This document shows positions 1 to 7,362 of a DNA stretch of 8,942 nucleotides, piece after piece. The stretch is from positions 1-8,942 of the forward strand of contig JAKMGR010000021.1 in the NCBI GenBank assembly GCA_022424805.1, in the 5' to 3' direction. The DNA is from Verrucomicrobiales bacterium. GTDB lineage: Bacteria > Verrucomicrobiota > Verrucomicrobiia > Verrucomicrobiales > DEV007. The translations under genes were made by a program, and so were the position numbers. Position 1 is the first letter of the stretch. Every line of letters begins with the position of its first letter. The notes under the pieces are model-generated. The model did no database searches and was not told where the DNA came from. It saw only the letters and a list, made by a program, of their open reading frames with translations.

Positions 1-50
1 GAGTACAAAAGGCCATTATTGATAGATTAATAGCGAGGGGCGTAAAGTAA
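1..50 (+). CDS. Possible 3' end of an unidentified plus-strand gene
   Basis: Reading from base 3, fifteen sense codons (VQKAIIDRLIARGVK) run into a TAA at 48-50. The residues look like an amphipathic helical C-terminus and would put a gene convergent with the operon. The visible piece is far too short to identify or to prove coding. The other two plus frames hit a stop within the first 30 bases or so, so this is the only plus frame that stays open to 50. No function can be assigned. Confidence 0.3.
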   Translation, partial: VQKAIIDRLIARGVK

Positions 51-76
51 AATCACGCGATCAAAGCAGCCCTCGC
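33..76. terminator. Weak inverted repeat downstream of the operon
   Basis: GCGAGGG at 33-39 can pair with CCCTCGC at 70-76, giving a 7-bp GC-rich stem around a loop of 30 bases. It lies just past the last operon gene (minus-strand stop at 131-133) and overlaps the end of a possible convergent plus-strand frame, where a bidirectional terminator would be expected. There is no clean T-run on either side and the loop is long, so this is only a candidate. The rest of 51-130 shows no open frame of interest. The 11-base string CAAAAGGCCAT occurs at both 6-16 and 101-111. Confidence 0.2.
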
Positions 77-130
77 CCCAGGTCGTGAAGGAAATCAGAT
101 CAAAAGGCCATGAGACCGTAACTGCTACTG

Positions 131-1073
131 CTAGGAAATTGCTTTTTCAACCCCAACGTCCGGACACCTCGCATCGTCCCGGGTAGGAGGGGGTGCAGAA
201 AGATTGTGTGCCCAGAGAATGGCCACTCCGAAAGAAACCCCGGCGAGGATTAGCGCGACATTGACAATCCCCTCAGCGCTAAAGGAAATCTTGATTAAGA
301 TCGTGGAAATGACGAATCCGGAATTCCGTATCACCTTCGGAAAACTATCATTGTGAATCAGGGAGAGAAGGAGCAGGAACACGTCGACCATCACGAGAAC
401 ACTGAAAAAATCTTCGAAGAAGACTTTATTCACGTCGCTGAAATTGACGGTCGCTATGCTTACCATGAAAAACGTCTCTTTTGTCCAGACGGCGAAGCTA
501 TAGATGGCAAGGCCGAGGAGCGCCGGGACCAGCAGCAGGCTGATCACGTTCTTGCAAAAGATAAAGCGGCGGAGCTCGGTGGGAAGTGGCTCCTTACTTT
601 TTTCTGCCGCGGGGCGGGGCGGGGCTAAGCGGTAAAAAAGGATGATCAGTAAAAAGAGAATGAGCGTCGCAGCAATATCGTAGATAAGCTGCAAATCCTC
701 CGGCCGACTGAACCATTCAGTGGTCACCTCAAGATTGGCGATGTCTTTGAAAATCCGGCGAACAATGATCAGGGTAATGATCTCATACTGACGGGCAACG
801 TATTGGGTAATCGACTGGGGCAGGTAAAACAGGAGGAGGTAAACCTCATAAACGAGGATGAAGGAGAACGGTGTGTAGATCGCCGCAATCGGATTGGTCA
901 AAAGCTCATCGAGATGATGAGTGTCGGCCGGGAGCCAGTCAAAATAACGCAGAGCGATCAAAACCAGGTGAACTGCAAAAGCAACCAGCGCGATGGTGAC
1001 GACGACGCGTTCCCCAACATGGCGCGCTCTCGGAGATGAGACGCTCTTGAAGTGTATTGTAGATCGATTTCAT
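131..1073 (-). CDS. Polytopic inner-membrane protein of unknown function, reading frame broken near its start
   Basis: I do not recognise this family. The main frame (stop TAG at 131-133) encodes a strongly hydrophobic protein with about six or seven membrane segments. One conspicuous motif is TPFSFILVYEVYLLLFYLP, followed shortly by QYEIITLIIVRRIFKD. A charged, Pro-rich loop (PPRPAAEKSKEPLP) lies between the third and fourth segments, and the tail is polar. The frame has no ATG near its start. The first usable start is a TTG at 961, which would cut through the first membrane helix, although the frame stays open back to the blh stop. An ATG at 1071-1073 overlapping the blh stop (ATGA, as at the other junctions) reads MKSIYNTLQERLISESA and then loses the frame. 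Dropping one base in the GCGCGCC run (about 1021-1026) joins it to HVGERVVV and the first helix, giving about 313 residues. I infer that this is the true gene, the last of the operon, with a one-base insertion that is either real or an error. No SD precedes the ATG. Confidence 0.6.
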
Positions 1074-1987
1074 CGAGTCATCTGTGAGCTGTTTTTAAAG
1101 CCCGGCGGAGTTGATGCCAGGGCTGGCTCGTTCTCGGTTCGAGCGGCATAATATTCGATCAGGATCATGTGGGGAACCGTGAGTACGGCCAGACCAATGA
1201 AGGTGATCTGAAGGAGTCGCTCGTCGACTTGTGTGGAGGGCGATAAGACAAAAAATAAGGCACCGAGACCAACGGTTACGAGGGTCAGTCCGGCGGCGGT
1301 CGCGGCGGCGGTGGCGGGATTCATTCCCTGCACCGTATCAATGAGATGCCGCGGGCTGTGGAGGCTGCAGAAGTAGAGAAGGAAAAAGACCAGCGGAGGC
1401 AGGACAACCGCCGATAAGGCAAGAACAGCCAGTTCCGCGGCGACCGCGGGACGCGTGCGGAGGCATCGGGCGGCTGAAAAAATTGTCCCGACGAGCGCCG
1501 GAAACGCGAGCCAGTGCAGCACCCGGACAAGAGAGGTCGCCTCCGCGCCTGTGAGCACGGAAAAGTATTCGGCGACAAGGTCAGGGTAGAGAAGCGAGGG
1601 GGCGCAAATGACGGTTGCTCCCGCGCAAAGTCGCCACCCCGGGGAAAGCCAGTCCCGCCAATCACCCGAGAAATGCCAGGCCGAATAGGCGAGGAAAGCG
1701 ACCAGTGAGAATTTTGGTGCCCACACCCAAAGCAGCCCGGCAACCGCGGCAAGGAGAAGATAAGCTCCCATGAAACCAGCGACCCCGGAGATACTTTTCC
1801 ACAAGCCTGCTTTTCGCGCCACGAGCGGATCGAGCGCTCCATGGGGCAGGCCGAGGACAGCAACGAGGACAGCAATGATGGCGACAAGCGCCCCCCGGGG
1901 AAGTGCGATTCCGGAATAAACGAGGAGGCTTAATCCCAGGGCAGAAAGGAAGAAAGCAACTCGTTGAATTCGACGCGCCCGTGTCAT
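1070..1987 (-). CDS. blh: Beta-carotene 15,15'-dioxygenase, Brp/Blh family
   Basis: A 305-residue integral membrane enzyme that splits beta-carotene at the central double bond into two retinals, the rhodopsin chromophore. It is recognised by the family's histidine pattern in hydrophobic surroundings: LPHGALD (H49), WHFSGDW (H105), HSPRHLIDTV (H210 and H214) and VPHMILIEYY (H273). In this family such histidines hold the catalytic iron. About seven or eight membrane segments are visible. I chose the ATG at 1985-1987 because it overlaps the crtY stop as ATGA, has AAGGG seven bases upstream, and begins directly with MTRARRIQRV and the first helix. The same frame is open to 2074, but that would add 29 Pro/Ser-rich residues lying wholly inside crtY. 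Its place behind crtY matches its substrate. The stop TGA (1070-1072) overlaps the start of the next gene. Confidence 0.93.
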   Translation of the reverse strand: MTRARRIQRVAFFLSALGLSLLVYSGIALPRGALVAIIAVLVAVLGLPHGALDPLVARKAGLWKSISGVAGFMGAYLLLAAVAGLLWVWAPKFSLVAFLAYSAWHFSGDWRDWLSPGWRLCAGATVICAPSLLYPDLVAEYFSVLTGAEATSLVRVLHWLAFPALVGTIFSAARCLRTRPAVAAELAVLALSAVVLPPLVFFLLYFCSLHSPRHLIDTVQGMNPATAAATAAGLTLVTVGLGALFFVLSPSTQVDERLLQITFIGLAVLTVPHMILIEYYAARTENEPALASTPPGFKNSSQMTR

Positions 1988-3165
1988 GCGGCACCCTTCT
2001 GCAAAGGGAGACGGCGTGCGAGATGATCCCGTTTGAGAAGGTTCCTGAGAAACGGCATTTTGGGGAGTGACCACATCACCGCGAAGAGGTCAAGACCGCT
2101 TGCTCGATCCATCATGAACCGCGCCATCGCATCGGGTGTAATTCTACTGGTCAGACGGTAGAAAAGCTCGGGAGCCAACTGTGGTTCGTTGCGCAGCACT
2201 TTGAGAAAGAGGAAATCCATTTTCCGCCTCGGCCACGAGTCTTCCGGGTGCCGTGAGACTTCACCGGACTCGATGAATTGCCGCGCGCACTCCCGCGACC
2301 ATCGCTGAATTCGTCGATAAGCATAGCCACTGGCAGCGCGGACCGCCCCACCAGCGGTCCCGGCTTTGACCCAACCCGAGTCGCTTTCCGGCTCCGGATT
2401 TCGGTAACCCATTGGAATCATCCCCTTTTCCGTTCGCAGGCAGCGGAAGTCACCGTCCGGGACGAGGCGATTGAGGCAGGCCTGGAGCTTTTCCGACAAG
2501 CGGCTTCCGCACCCCGGTTCGAACCCGAAGAGGGTCGCTTCGACCAACCATTGCCCCGATCCCAGCGGTAGAATGTAGTCAAACCCGAAGCCGTCCTCAT
2601 CGGTATGCATCTGTGTCATCAAGTTCGCAATTTCCAAATCTCCGATTTCATGCGGAGTCTCGATTTCGATTCCTTCAAAGGCTTGATAAAGAACCGCTTC
2701 GTTTCCCTTCGGGTAAGTCGGCGGCCGGGTATCGACAACCCGCCGCGCCAGATAGTCGCCGTCCGTGGTCACCACCCTGAATCCATTGGCGCAGGACTCG
2801 ACGGATTTTACCTGAACCCCGAGCCGAAGGTCAAAGCCGTCGGCGCGCTCAATCGTCGGGATTGCGTCGGCGTAAAAATCAGCCCCCGAGACGAGACAAT
2901 ACCGTGACTGGGAAGAGCGGTGGAGGACCGTCTCGCCGTTTCTGGAAAACTGCCAGGACTTCCAGCGGCAACTTATCAAGGGATCCTCCGTTTCGCCCTG
3001 TAGTGACCAGAAACACCAGGTCCGATCGTTTTCATAGTGCGTCCGAGGTTCAAAAACGGTGACTTCGCGCCCATTTTGTTTGCCTTCCAGACGCAGGGCG
3101 ATGTCACGAGCGAGCGAAAGTCCGGCGCAGCCGCCGCCAATGATGGCTAAATCAATTGTCTTCAT
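1984..3165 (-). CDS. crtY: Lycopene beta-cyclase, CrtY type
   Basis: A 393-residue flavoprotein that closes both ends of lycopene into beta-ionone rings to give beta-carotene. An N-terminal dinucleotide-binding motif, IIGGGCAGLSLA (residues 8-19), is followed by DRTWCFWS (47-54), a segment typical of CrtY-type cyclases. DYILPLGSGQWLVEATL (196-212), EKGMIPMGY (246-254) and AGTAGGAVRAASGYAY (268-283) match the rest of the family pattern. The length is usual. The start ATG (3163-3165) overlaps the crtB TGA as ATGA, and no Shine-Dalgarno sequence precedes it, so expression probably depends on translational coupling. Its product is the substrate of the next gene, blh. No ketolase or hydroxylase gene follows, so beta-carotene is the predicted end carotenoid here. 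Confidence 0.93.
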   Translation of the reverse strand: MKTIDLAIIGGGCAGLSLARDIALRLEGKQNGREVTVFEPRTHYENDRTWCFWSLQGETEDPLISCRWKSWQFSRNGETVLHRSSQSRYCLVSGADFYADAIPTIERADGFDLRLGVQVKSVESCANGFRVVTTDGDYLARRVVDTRPPTYPKGNEAVLYQAFEGIEIETPHEIGDLEIANLMTQMHTDEDGFGFDYILPLGSGQWLVEATLFGFEPGCGSRLSEKLQACLNRLVPDGDFRCLRTEKGMIPMGYRNPEPESDSGWVKAGTAGGAVRAASGYAYRRIQRWSRECARQFIESGEVSRHPEDSWPRRKMDFLFLKVLRNEPQLAPELFYRLTSRITPDAMARFMMDRASGLDLFAVMWSLPKMPFLRNLLKRDHLARRLPLQKGAA

Positions 3166-4136
3166 GAATTACTTTGGTCATGGGTCGGCGCTTGAGCCCG
3201 GGGAAATCCCGCGAGGTGCCGGTGGAGTTTGGGGTCGTGGCGATCGGGCTTTCTTCTGAGCTCACCGTGGAGGCAGAAATAGACTAAGGTCCGGGCTGAA
3301 ATGAGAATCTTCTTCCGGAGGGAAACCTTCGCCCGACCCTCCCAGACCGCAAAATCCATTGCTCGAATCTCTGTCCCGATGGATTGGTAAAGACGCGCCG
3401 CCACCAAAATGCCGAGCCGGGCGCGCCAAGGGAGGTAGGCGAGACCGGAGATGCCAGAATCGTAGTATCGGTCCGCTTCATCGAGGAGCCATTGCACAGC
3501 TTCGCGGATCTCTCCGTGGATCGCGGGATTACCTGCCGCGAGCATTTCGATCCTGGGGGCCTGCGTAAACAAATCCGCAGGTAGATATCGTCGCCCATTT
3601 CGGGCGTCTTCACTCACATCGCGCGCGATGTTGGTGAGCTGCATCGCCACGCCCAGATCGATCGCGTGAGGGAATGCGGCCGGACTCTTGACGCCAAGGA
3701 CGCCGCTCATCATCAGGCCCACCGTTCCTGCGACCCGGTAGGCATACTGCTTGAGTTCGGCTTCGACGCCGAATGCTACGCCCGCGAGGTCACCTTTCAC
3801 CCCTCGCGCCAGCTCAACCGCCGGATCGACATCGAAGTCGCATTCGCCTGCCAGATCGAGAAAATCGGCGGTGGCAGGGTCACGACGGTTTGCCTCGAGA
3901 AGGTCCCTTTCGATCTCCTCGAGTTGCCGTGCGGCCAAGTCTGGATTGGGAGATTCGTCCGCGAGATCGTCCAGAAAACGGCAAAATTTGTACAGCCGAG
4001 CGCAACGCTCGAACGATTCCTGCGGTAGAAATTTCCCGGCAAAGTGAAAAGACTTACCGTGTCGTTTCAGGGTTCCTTCGGCGGAGCTAGCGGCGGCGGA
4101 TGGTCCTGCCTCGAGTGTTGCCGAACCCGTTTTCAT
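3162..4136 (-). CDS. crtB: Phytoene synthase
   Basis: Joins two geranylgeranyl diphosphates head to head to give 15-cis-phytoene, the first committed step of carotenoid synthesis. The 324-residue protein has both Asp-rich, Mg-diphosphate-binding motifs of the squalene/phytoene synthase family: DDLADE (D56-E61) and NIARDVSED (169-177). Other family landmarks are KSFHFAGKFLP (28-38), YAYRVAGTVG (131-140) and RRYLP (182-186). The first 20 residues are a low-complexity Ala/Ser/Gly leader and the last 25 or so a basic, Pro- and His-containing tail; neither looks catalytic. The start (4134-4136) overlaps the crtI stop as ATGA. The bases before it (CACCCC) contain no SD, which points to coupling with crtI. 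Confidence 0.95.
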   Translation of the reverse strand: MKTGSATLEAGPSAAASSAEGTLKRHGKSFHFAGKFLPQESFERCARLYKFCRFLDDLADESPNPDLAARQLEEIERDLLEANRRDPATADFLDLAGECDFDVDPAVELARGVKGDLAGVAFGVEAELKQYAYRVAGTVGLMMSGVLGVKSPAAFPHAIDLGVAMQLTNIARDVSEDARNGRRYLPADLFTQAPRIEMLAAGNPAIHGEIREAVQWLLDEADRYYDSGISGLAYLPWRARLGILVAARLYQSIGTEIRAMDFAVWEGRAKVSLRKKILISARTLVYFCLHGELRRKPDRHDPKLHRHLAGFPRAQAPTHDQSNS

Positions 4137-5644
4137 GGGGTGACAGCAGCTTCGGATTTCCTGTCGTGTACGAAATGCGGTTCCTTCACAATACGATCAA
4201 GCACCTTGGCTGAGCAGAGAACTCCGGGCAACCCCGCTCCTGGGTGCGTTCCGGCTCCGACGAGGTAGAGGTTTTCGGGGCCCTCGGCGCGGTTGTGGAA
4301 ACGGAACCAGGCCGATTGACTGAAGATCGGGGCGACCGAAAAGCCGGCCCCGGCAACGCTGAGATAATCGTCTGCGAAATCTTTAGGTGTCATGAAAAAG
4401 TCAGCCGTGATTTCATTTTCGAGGCCCGGGAGGATGGAATCGCTGAGCGCCTTCACGATCCGCTCCTGGAGGAGGGGGCCCTCGGCTTCCCAGTCGATAT
4501 CAGCTTTCAGGTTCGGCACCGGGGCGAGCACATAAAACGAATCGCAACCCTCCGGGGCGAAACTGGAGTCGGTCGCGGTGGGACGGTGGAGGTAGAGGGA
4601 GAAATCCTCCGGCAACTCTTTGCCATCGAAGATCTCACGCAGGAGATCACGGTAGCGTTGACCGAGCCAGATCGTGTGGTGGGCAACCTCTGGATATTGC
4701 CTCCGCGTTCCGAAGAAAAGAACGAAAAGTCCCATCGACATTTTCGCCCGTCGTTTTTTGAAGCGGGCGGACAATTTCTGGTCCGCCTCGGGCAGCATCT
4801 TTCGGTAGAGATGGGCGGGATCCGCATTTGAAACCACGATCTCGGAATCGAGTATCTCACCACCCTCAAGCTGCACGCCTACGGCCGTCCCGTTTTCCAC
4901 CGTCACGGAATCAACGGTCGTATCGAGCCTGACTTGGATGCCGACTTCATCCATCAACCTGCTGAACGCGTCGACGATGGCGCCGGTGCCGCCCATCGCG
5001 AAGTGAACTCCCCACTCGCGCTCAAGGTAGTGGATGAGGCCGTAGATGCTCGTGGTGTCGAAGGGGTTCCCTCCGACGAGAAGCGGCTGGATTGAAAAGG
5101 CCTGTCTCAGGCGAGGATCTTTGAGGTGATGGCTCACCAATTGCCAAACGGTCCGATAGCAACCGAGCTTGGTCAGATTGGGCACCTGGGCCATCATTGT
5201 CCCGAAGGAGTCGAAAGGCTGGTCGGACAGTTGAGTGAACCCGACGTCGAATATCTTGCGCGATTGCTCCAGCAATCCCTTGTAACCGGCGACGTCCTCC
5301 GGACAAAAGCGGGCGATCTCTTCGAGGGTGCTCTCGACCGTTCCGCCGTAGTCGAAGGTCTCGCCGGAAGGGAATTGGAATCGATACCAGGGAGTGAGTG
5401 GCACAAACTCCACATAGTCGCTGCGCTGCTTCCCGAAGAGTTCAAAAAGCTCGTCGAAAAGAAAGGGGGCGGTGATGACCGTAGGCCCCGCATCGTGCCG
5501 AAATCCGTCGCGCTCAAAAACCTGAGCGCGGCCACCAAGCCGCTTGCAGCGGTCTACGATAGTCACTTCGTAACCGCGGGCACGCAGGCGCAAAGCCGCT
5601 GCCATGCCCCCAAAGCCGCCACCGATCACAATGGCCCTAGACAT
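4133..5644 (-). CDS. crtI: Phytoene desaturase, CrtI type
   Basis: An FAD-dependent enzyme that turns phytoene into lycopene by successive desaturations. The 503-residue protein opens with the Rossmann motif AIVIGGGFGGMAAALRLRAR (residues 4-23). It continues with LGGRAQVFERDGFRHDAGPT (36-55) and ends with the CrtI C-terminal signature YLVGAGTHPGAGLPGVL (460-476). These are hallmarks of the bacterial CrtI family, as opposed to the plant-type PDS/ZDS enzymes. The frame is open to 5689, but the ATG at 5642-5644 is the sensible start: it sits four residues before the Rossmann strand, and an earlier start would add 15 residues encoded within crtE. The start overlaps the end of crtE by 8 nt (ATGTCTAG). 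No SD is visible, so translation is probably coupled. Confidence 0.95.
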   Translation of the reverse strand: MSRAIVIGGGFGGMAAALRLRARGYEVTIVDRCKRLGGRAQVFERDGFRHDAGPTVITAPFLFDELFELFGKQRSDYVEFVPLTPWYRFQFPSGETFDYGGTVESTLEEIARFCPEDVAGYKGLLEQSRKIFDVGFTQLSDQPFDSFGTMMAQVPNLTKLGCYRTVWQLVSHHLKDPRLRQAFSIQPLLVGGNPFDTTSIYGLIHYLEREWGVHFAMGGTGAIVDAFSRLMDEVGIQVRLDTTVDSVTVENGTAVGVQLEGGEILDSEIVVSNADPAHLYRKMLPEADQKLSARFKKRRAKMSMGLFVLFFGTRRQYPEVAHHTIWLGQRYRDLLREIFDGKELPEDFSLYLHRPTATDSSFAPEGCDSFYVLAPVPNLKADIDWEAEGPLLQERIVKALSDSILPGLENEITADFFMTPKDFADDYLSVAGAGFSVAPIFSQSAWFRFHNRAEGPENLYLVGAGTHPGAGLPGVLCSAKVLDRIVKEPHFVHDRKSEAAVTP

Positions 5645-6527
5645 CGAAAAGATCGTTGAGCCGTTCGCCGATCCGGGAGGCCAGGTCAACGAGCGCCCGG
5701 CCGGAGTCTGAAGGAAGCTCCCGGGCCATGGATGAGGATCTCTCGAGATATTGTTCCGCGAGAAGGCGGGCAGAATTACGCGATTCCTCCGGAGGCAGCG
5801 AAATCTCGAGGGCTAGCACTGTGTTGCCATGAGACTTGGCAGCACAATCTTCATCGAGGTCCACGATGTCATCATAGATCTGATAACCCAGACCAAAGGC
5901 CTCGGCGGCTTCGAACGCCTGACCGAGAAATTCATGTCTCCCGCTCAGGTAAAGGGGCAGTTCAAGGGAGAGGGCAAAGAGAGGGCCCGACTTCCGACGG
6001 GCAATAGAGAGGGCGCTTTCGAGACTGGCGGCTTTTCCGCTGAGATCATCGGTTTGCCCTCGAAGAGTGATGGAAATAGCGCGGTAAAGATTTTCGATCA
6101 GTCCCGGTATCGCAGCGGGTTGAGAAATTTCGCCGAGAGCGCGAAAAGCGGCGGCGATCATGAGGTCGGTCAGACCGATTGCGCAGTCAGCCCCGTGTTC
6201 GGTCCAAACGGTTGCGGCTCCGCGCCGCGTCGTTGCTCTGTCCTGTAAGTCGTCCTGGACTAGAGAAGCATTGTGGAGCAACTCCACCGATGCCGCTAAT
6301 GCAATCGAGTCAGATTGGCTGAGACCCAGCGCGTTCGAGCAGCTGAGAGAAATGTGCGCCCGGGTCCGTTGACCGCCGGCACGCAAGTGACCGTTCAAAG
6401 CGGTCTGGTAAATATCACCCTGCTGGCCGGGTTCAGCGCAGAGCAAGCGTATTTTTTCTTCCACTAATGACATATGCAGGTCCACCGTGAGGCCTGGAGA
6501 GGGCTTCGGATCTGCGTATAATTTCAT
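5637..6527 (-). CDS. crtE: Geranylgeranyl diphosphate synthase (polyprenyl synthetase family)
   Basis: Condenses isopentenyl diphosphate with allylic diphosphates to give GGPP for CrtB. It has 296 residues from the ATG at 6525-6527. Both Asp-rich motifs of the trans-prenyltransferase fold are present: DDLQD (92-96) followed by RRG (101-103), and YDDIVDLDED (218-227). A small residue (A87) five positions before the first motif fits a long-chain product. Two substitutions stand out. GGQR (51-54) stands where GGKR usually binds the IPP diphosphate. The GK segment usual after the second motif is absent (KSHGN). The start is uncertain. The first ATG is only 8 bases from a strong hairpin and has no SD. 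The ATG at 6471-6473 (residue 19, MSLVEEKIRLL) has GGTGGA upstream and would give 278 residues. As first gene of the crt operon it probably depends on read-through from the rhodopsin or on a promoter I could not identify. Confidence 0.9.
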   Translation of the reverse strand: MKLYADPKPSPGLTVDLHMSLVEEKIRLLCAEPGQQGDIYQTALNGHLRAGGQRTRAHISLSCSNALGLSQSDSIALAASVELLHNASLVQDDLQDRATTRRGAATVWTEHGADCAIGLTDLMIAAAFRALGEISQPAAIPGLIENLYRAISITLRGQTDDLSGKAASLESALSIARRKSGPLFALSLELPLYLSGRHEFLGQAFEAAEAFGLGYQIYDDIVDLDEDCAAKSHGNTVLALEISLPPEESRNSARLLAEQYLERSSSMARELPSDSGRALVDLASRIGERLNDLFDV

Positions 6528-6562
6528 GAAGAAAGGCCCGAACCGGAAAGACCGGCTCGGGC
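6528..6562 (-). terminator. Rho-independent terminator or attenuator between rhodopsin and crtE
   Basis: Bases 6536-6541 (GCCCGA on the plus strand) pair with 6557-6562 (TCGGGC). After one mismatch, 6543-6546 (CCGG) pair with 6552-6555 (CCGG) around the 5-base loop AAAGA. On the minus strand the hairpin is followed by CTTTCTTC and then the first possible crtE ATG. A stem of ten GC-rich pairs plus a T-rich tail, 45 bases past the rhodopsin stop, is a good intrinsic terminator. Because the crt operon lies directly behind it, partial read-through would give abundant rhodopsin mRNA and less biosynthetic mRNA. The tail is interrupted by C, so termination may be incomplete. Confidence 0.7.
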
Positions 6563-6606
6563 ACTCGTTAAAGATTAGTGATTTCTTATCGGATGTCTTT
6601 GATGGA

Positions 6607-7362
6607 TCAGGCAGTGGTGCCGTCGGCTTCCGACTTTCTAACCGCGATCATATAGATGAGGATTCCGAAGACTGCTTTTGCAACGACGTCGGCAATCGAA
6701 TAGCCAACCTCGACCGCTGTAGTGGCAGCGCCGCCGGAAAGTCCGAGCATCGGGAAGACGAATACGATTGGGTAGAACGCCCACGAGAGGATCACGAGCC
6801 AGCGTGCGCTGTTCACGAGTCCGCGAGCTGACTCAGGCTGACTTTCAACTGAGGCCTTAAGACCGGAAAACAGTTCGAAAACAATCCAAAGGAATGGGAT
6901 CATCGAAAGTGACCACCAGAGCCAGCGAGTTCCGGAAGCGTCTGAGATTTCACCTGGGTAACCGAGGATGACCATGATAGCGGCCAAGCTACCAAGCCGA
7001 ACAGCCTTGGAGGTTGTCGCTGCCTTGGAAAGGCCCATGACAAGAATGAGCTCGATGAGCAGAAGTGGGACGGTGAGCAACCAATCGACATAACGATAGG
7101 CATTGTTAAAGAGGCCCGTCGCACTTTCGACAAGCTCTCCATCGACGACGGAGTATGCACCGTTCCAACTTTCGTAGATCCGAAGGTAGTGATAAAGCGC
7201 GATGAAAGTTACCAAGCCACTGATAGTGATGGCAGGGCGGTATTTCTTCGACACTTGAGATCGGTTCAACCAGAGAAACGCGGTCGCAGCGCCCATGGCC
7301 GCAATTGCGAATGAGAAGAAGTTTCCGACCAGGTCAAACTGGCCGACAGTGATTTCAGACAT
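6607..7362 (-). CDS. Light-driven proton-pumping rhodopsin, xanthorhodopsin/proteorhodopsin type
   Basis: A 251-residue seven-helix retinal protein that exports protons from the cytoplasm on illumination. Helix C reads RYVDWLLTVPLLLIE and contains the proton-pump triad: acceptor D93, T97 and donor E104 (DTE). H58 (VTFIALYHYLR) matches the His paired with the acceptor in proteorhodopsins. K229 in the last helix (YSIADVVAKAVFG) is the Schiff-base lysine. L101, at the position of the Leu/Gln tuning residue, predicts green absorption. The longer B-C region ending FNNAYRYVDW and the GYPGE motif (135-138) place it nearer xanthorhodopsins than classic SAR86 proteorhodopsin. In the segment TRWLWWSLS, W150 aligns with the xanthorhodopsin antenna-window Gly (TRGLWGFLS in that protein, from memory), so a carotenoid antenna is unlikely. 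The ATG (7360-7362) has no clear SD. The gene lies directly upstream of the retinal operon but is separated from it by a terminator-like hairpin. Confidence 0.96.
   Translation of the reverse strand: MSEITVGQFDLVGNFFSFAIAAMGAATAFLWLNRSQVSKKYRPAITISGLVTFIALYHYLRIYESWNGAYSVVDGELVESATGLFNNAYRYVDWLLTVPLLLIELILVMGLSKAATTSKAVRLGSLAAIMVILGYPGEISDASGTRWLWWSLSMIPFLWIVFELFSGLKASVESQPESARGLVNSARWLVILSWAFYPIVFVFPMLGLSGGAATTAVEVGYSIADVVAKAVFGILIYMIAVRKSEADGTTA

Noticed and set aside
1988..2074. In-frame upstream extension of blh by 29 residues
   Set aside because: It lies inside crtY, is Pro/Ser-rich and unlike a Blh N-terminus. The ATG at 1985-1987 has the operon's usual ATGA overlap and AAGGG upstream.
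4244..4831. Long plus-strand open frame of 195 codons opposite crtI
   Set aside because: It is an antisense shadow of a well-supported phytoene desaturase. It shows no recognisable motif and arises from GC-rich codon structure.
5126..5659. Plus-strand open frame of 177 codons opposite crtI
   Set aside because: It is antisense to the CrtI N-terminal domain, with no family features.
5645..5689. In-frame upstream extension of crtI by 15 residues
   Set aside because: It is encoded within crtE. The ATG at 5642-5644 sits properly before the Rossmann motif.
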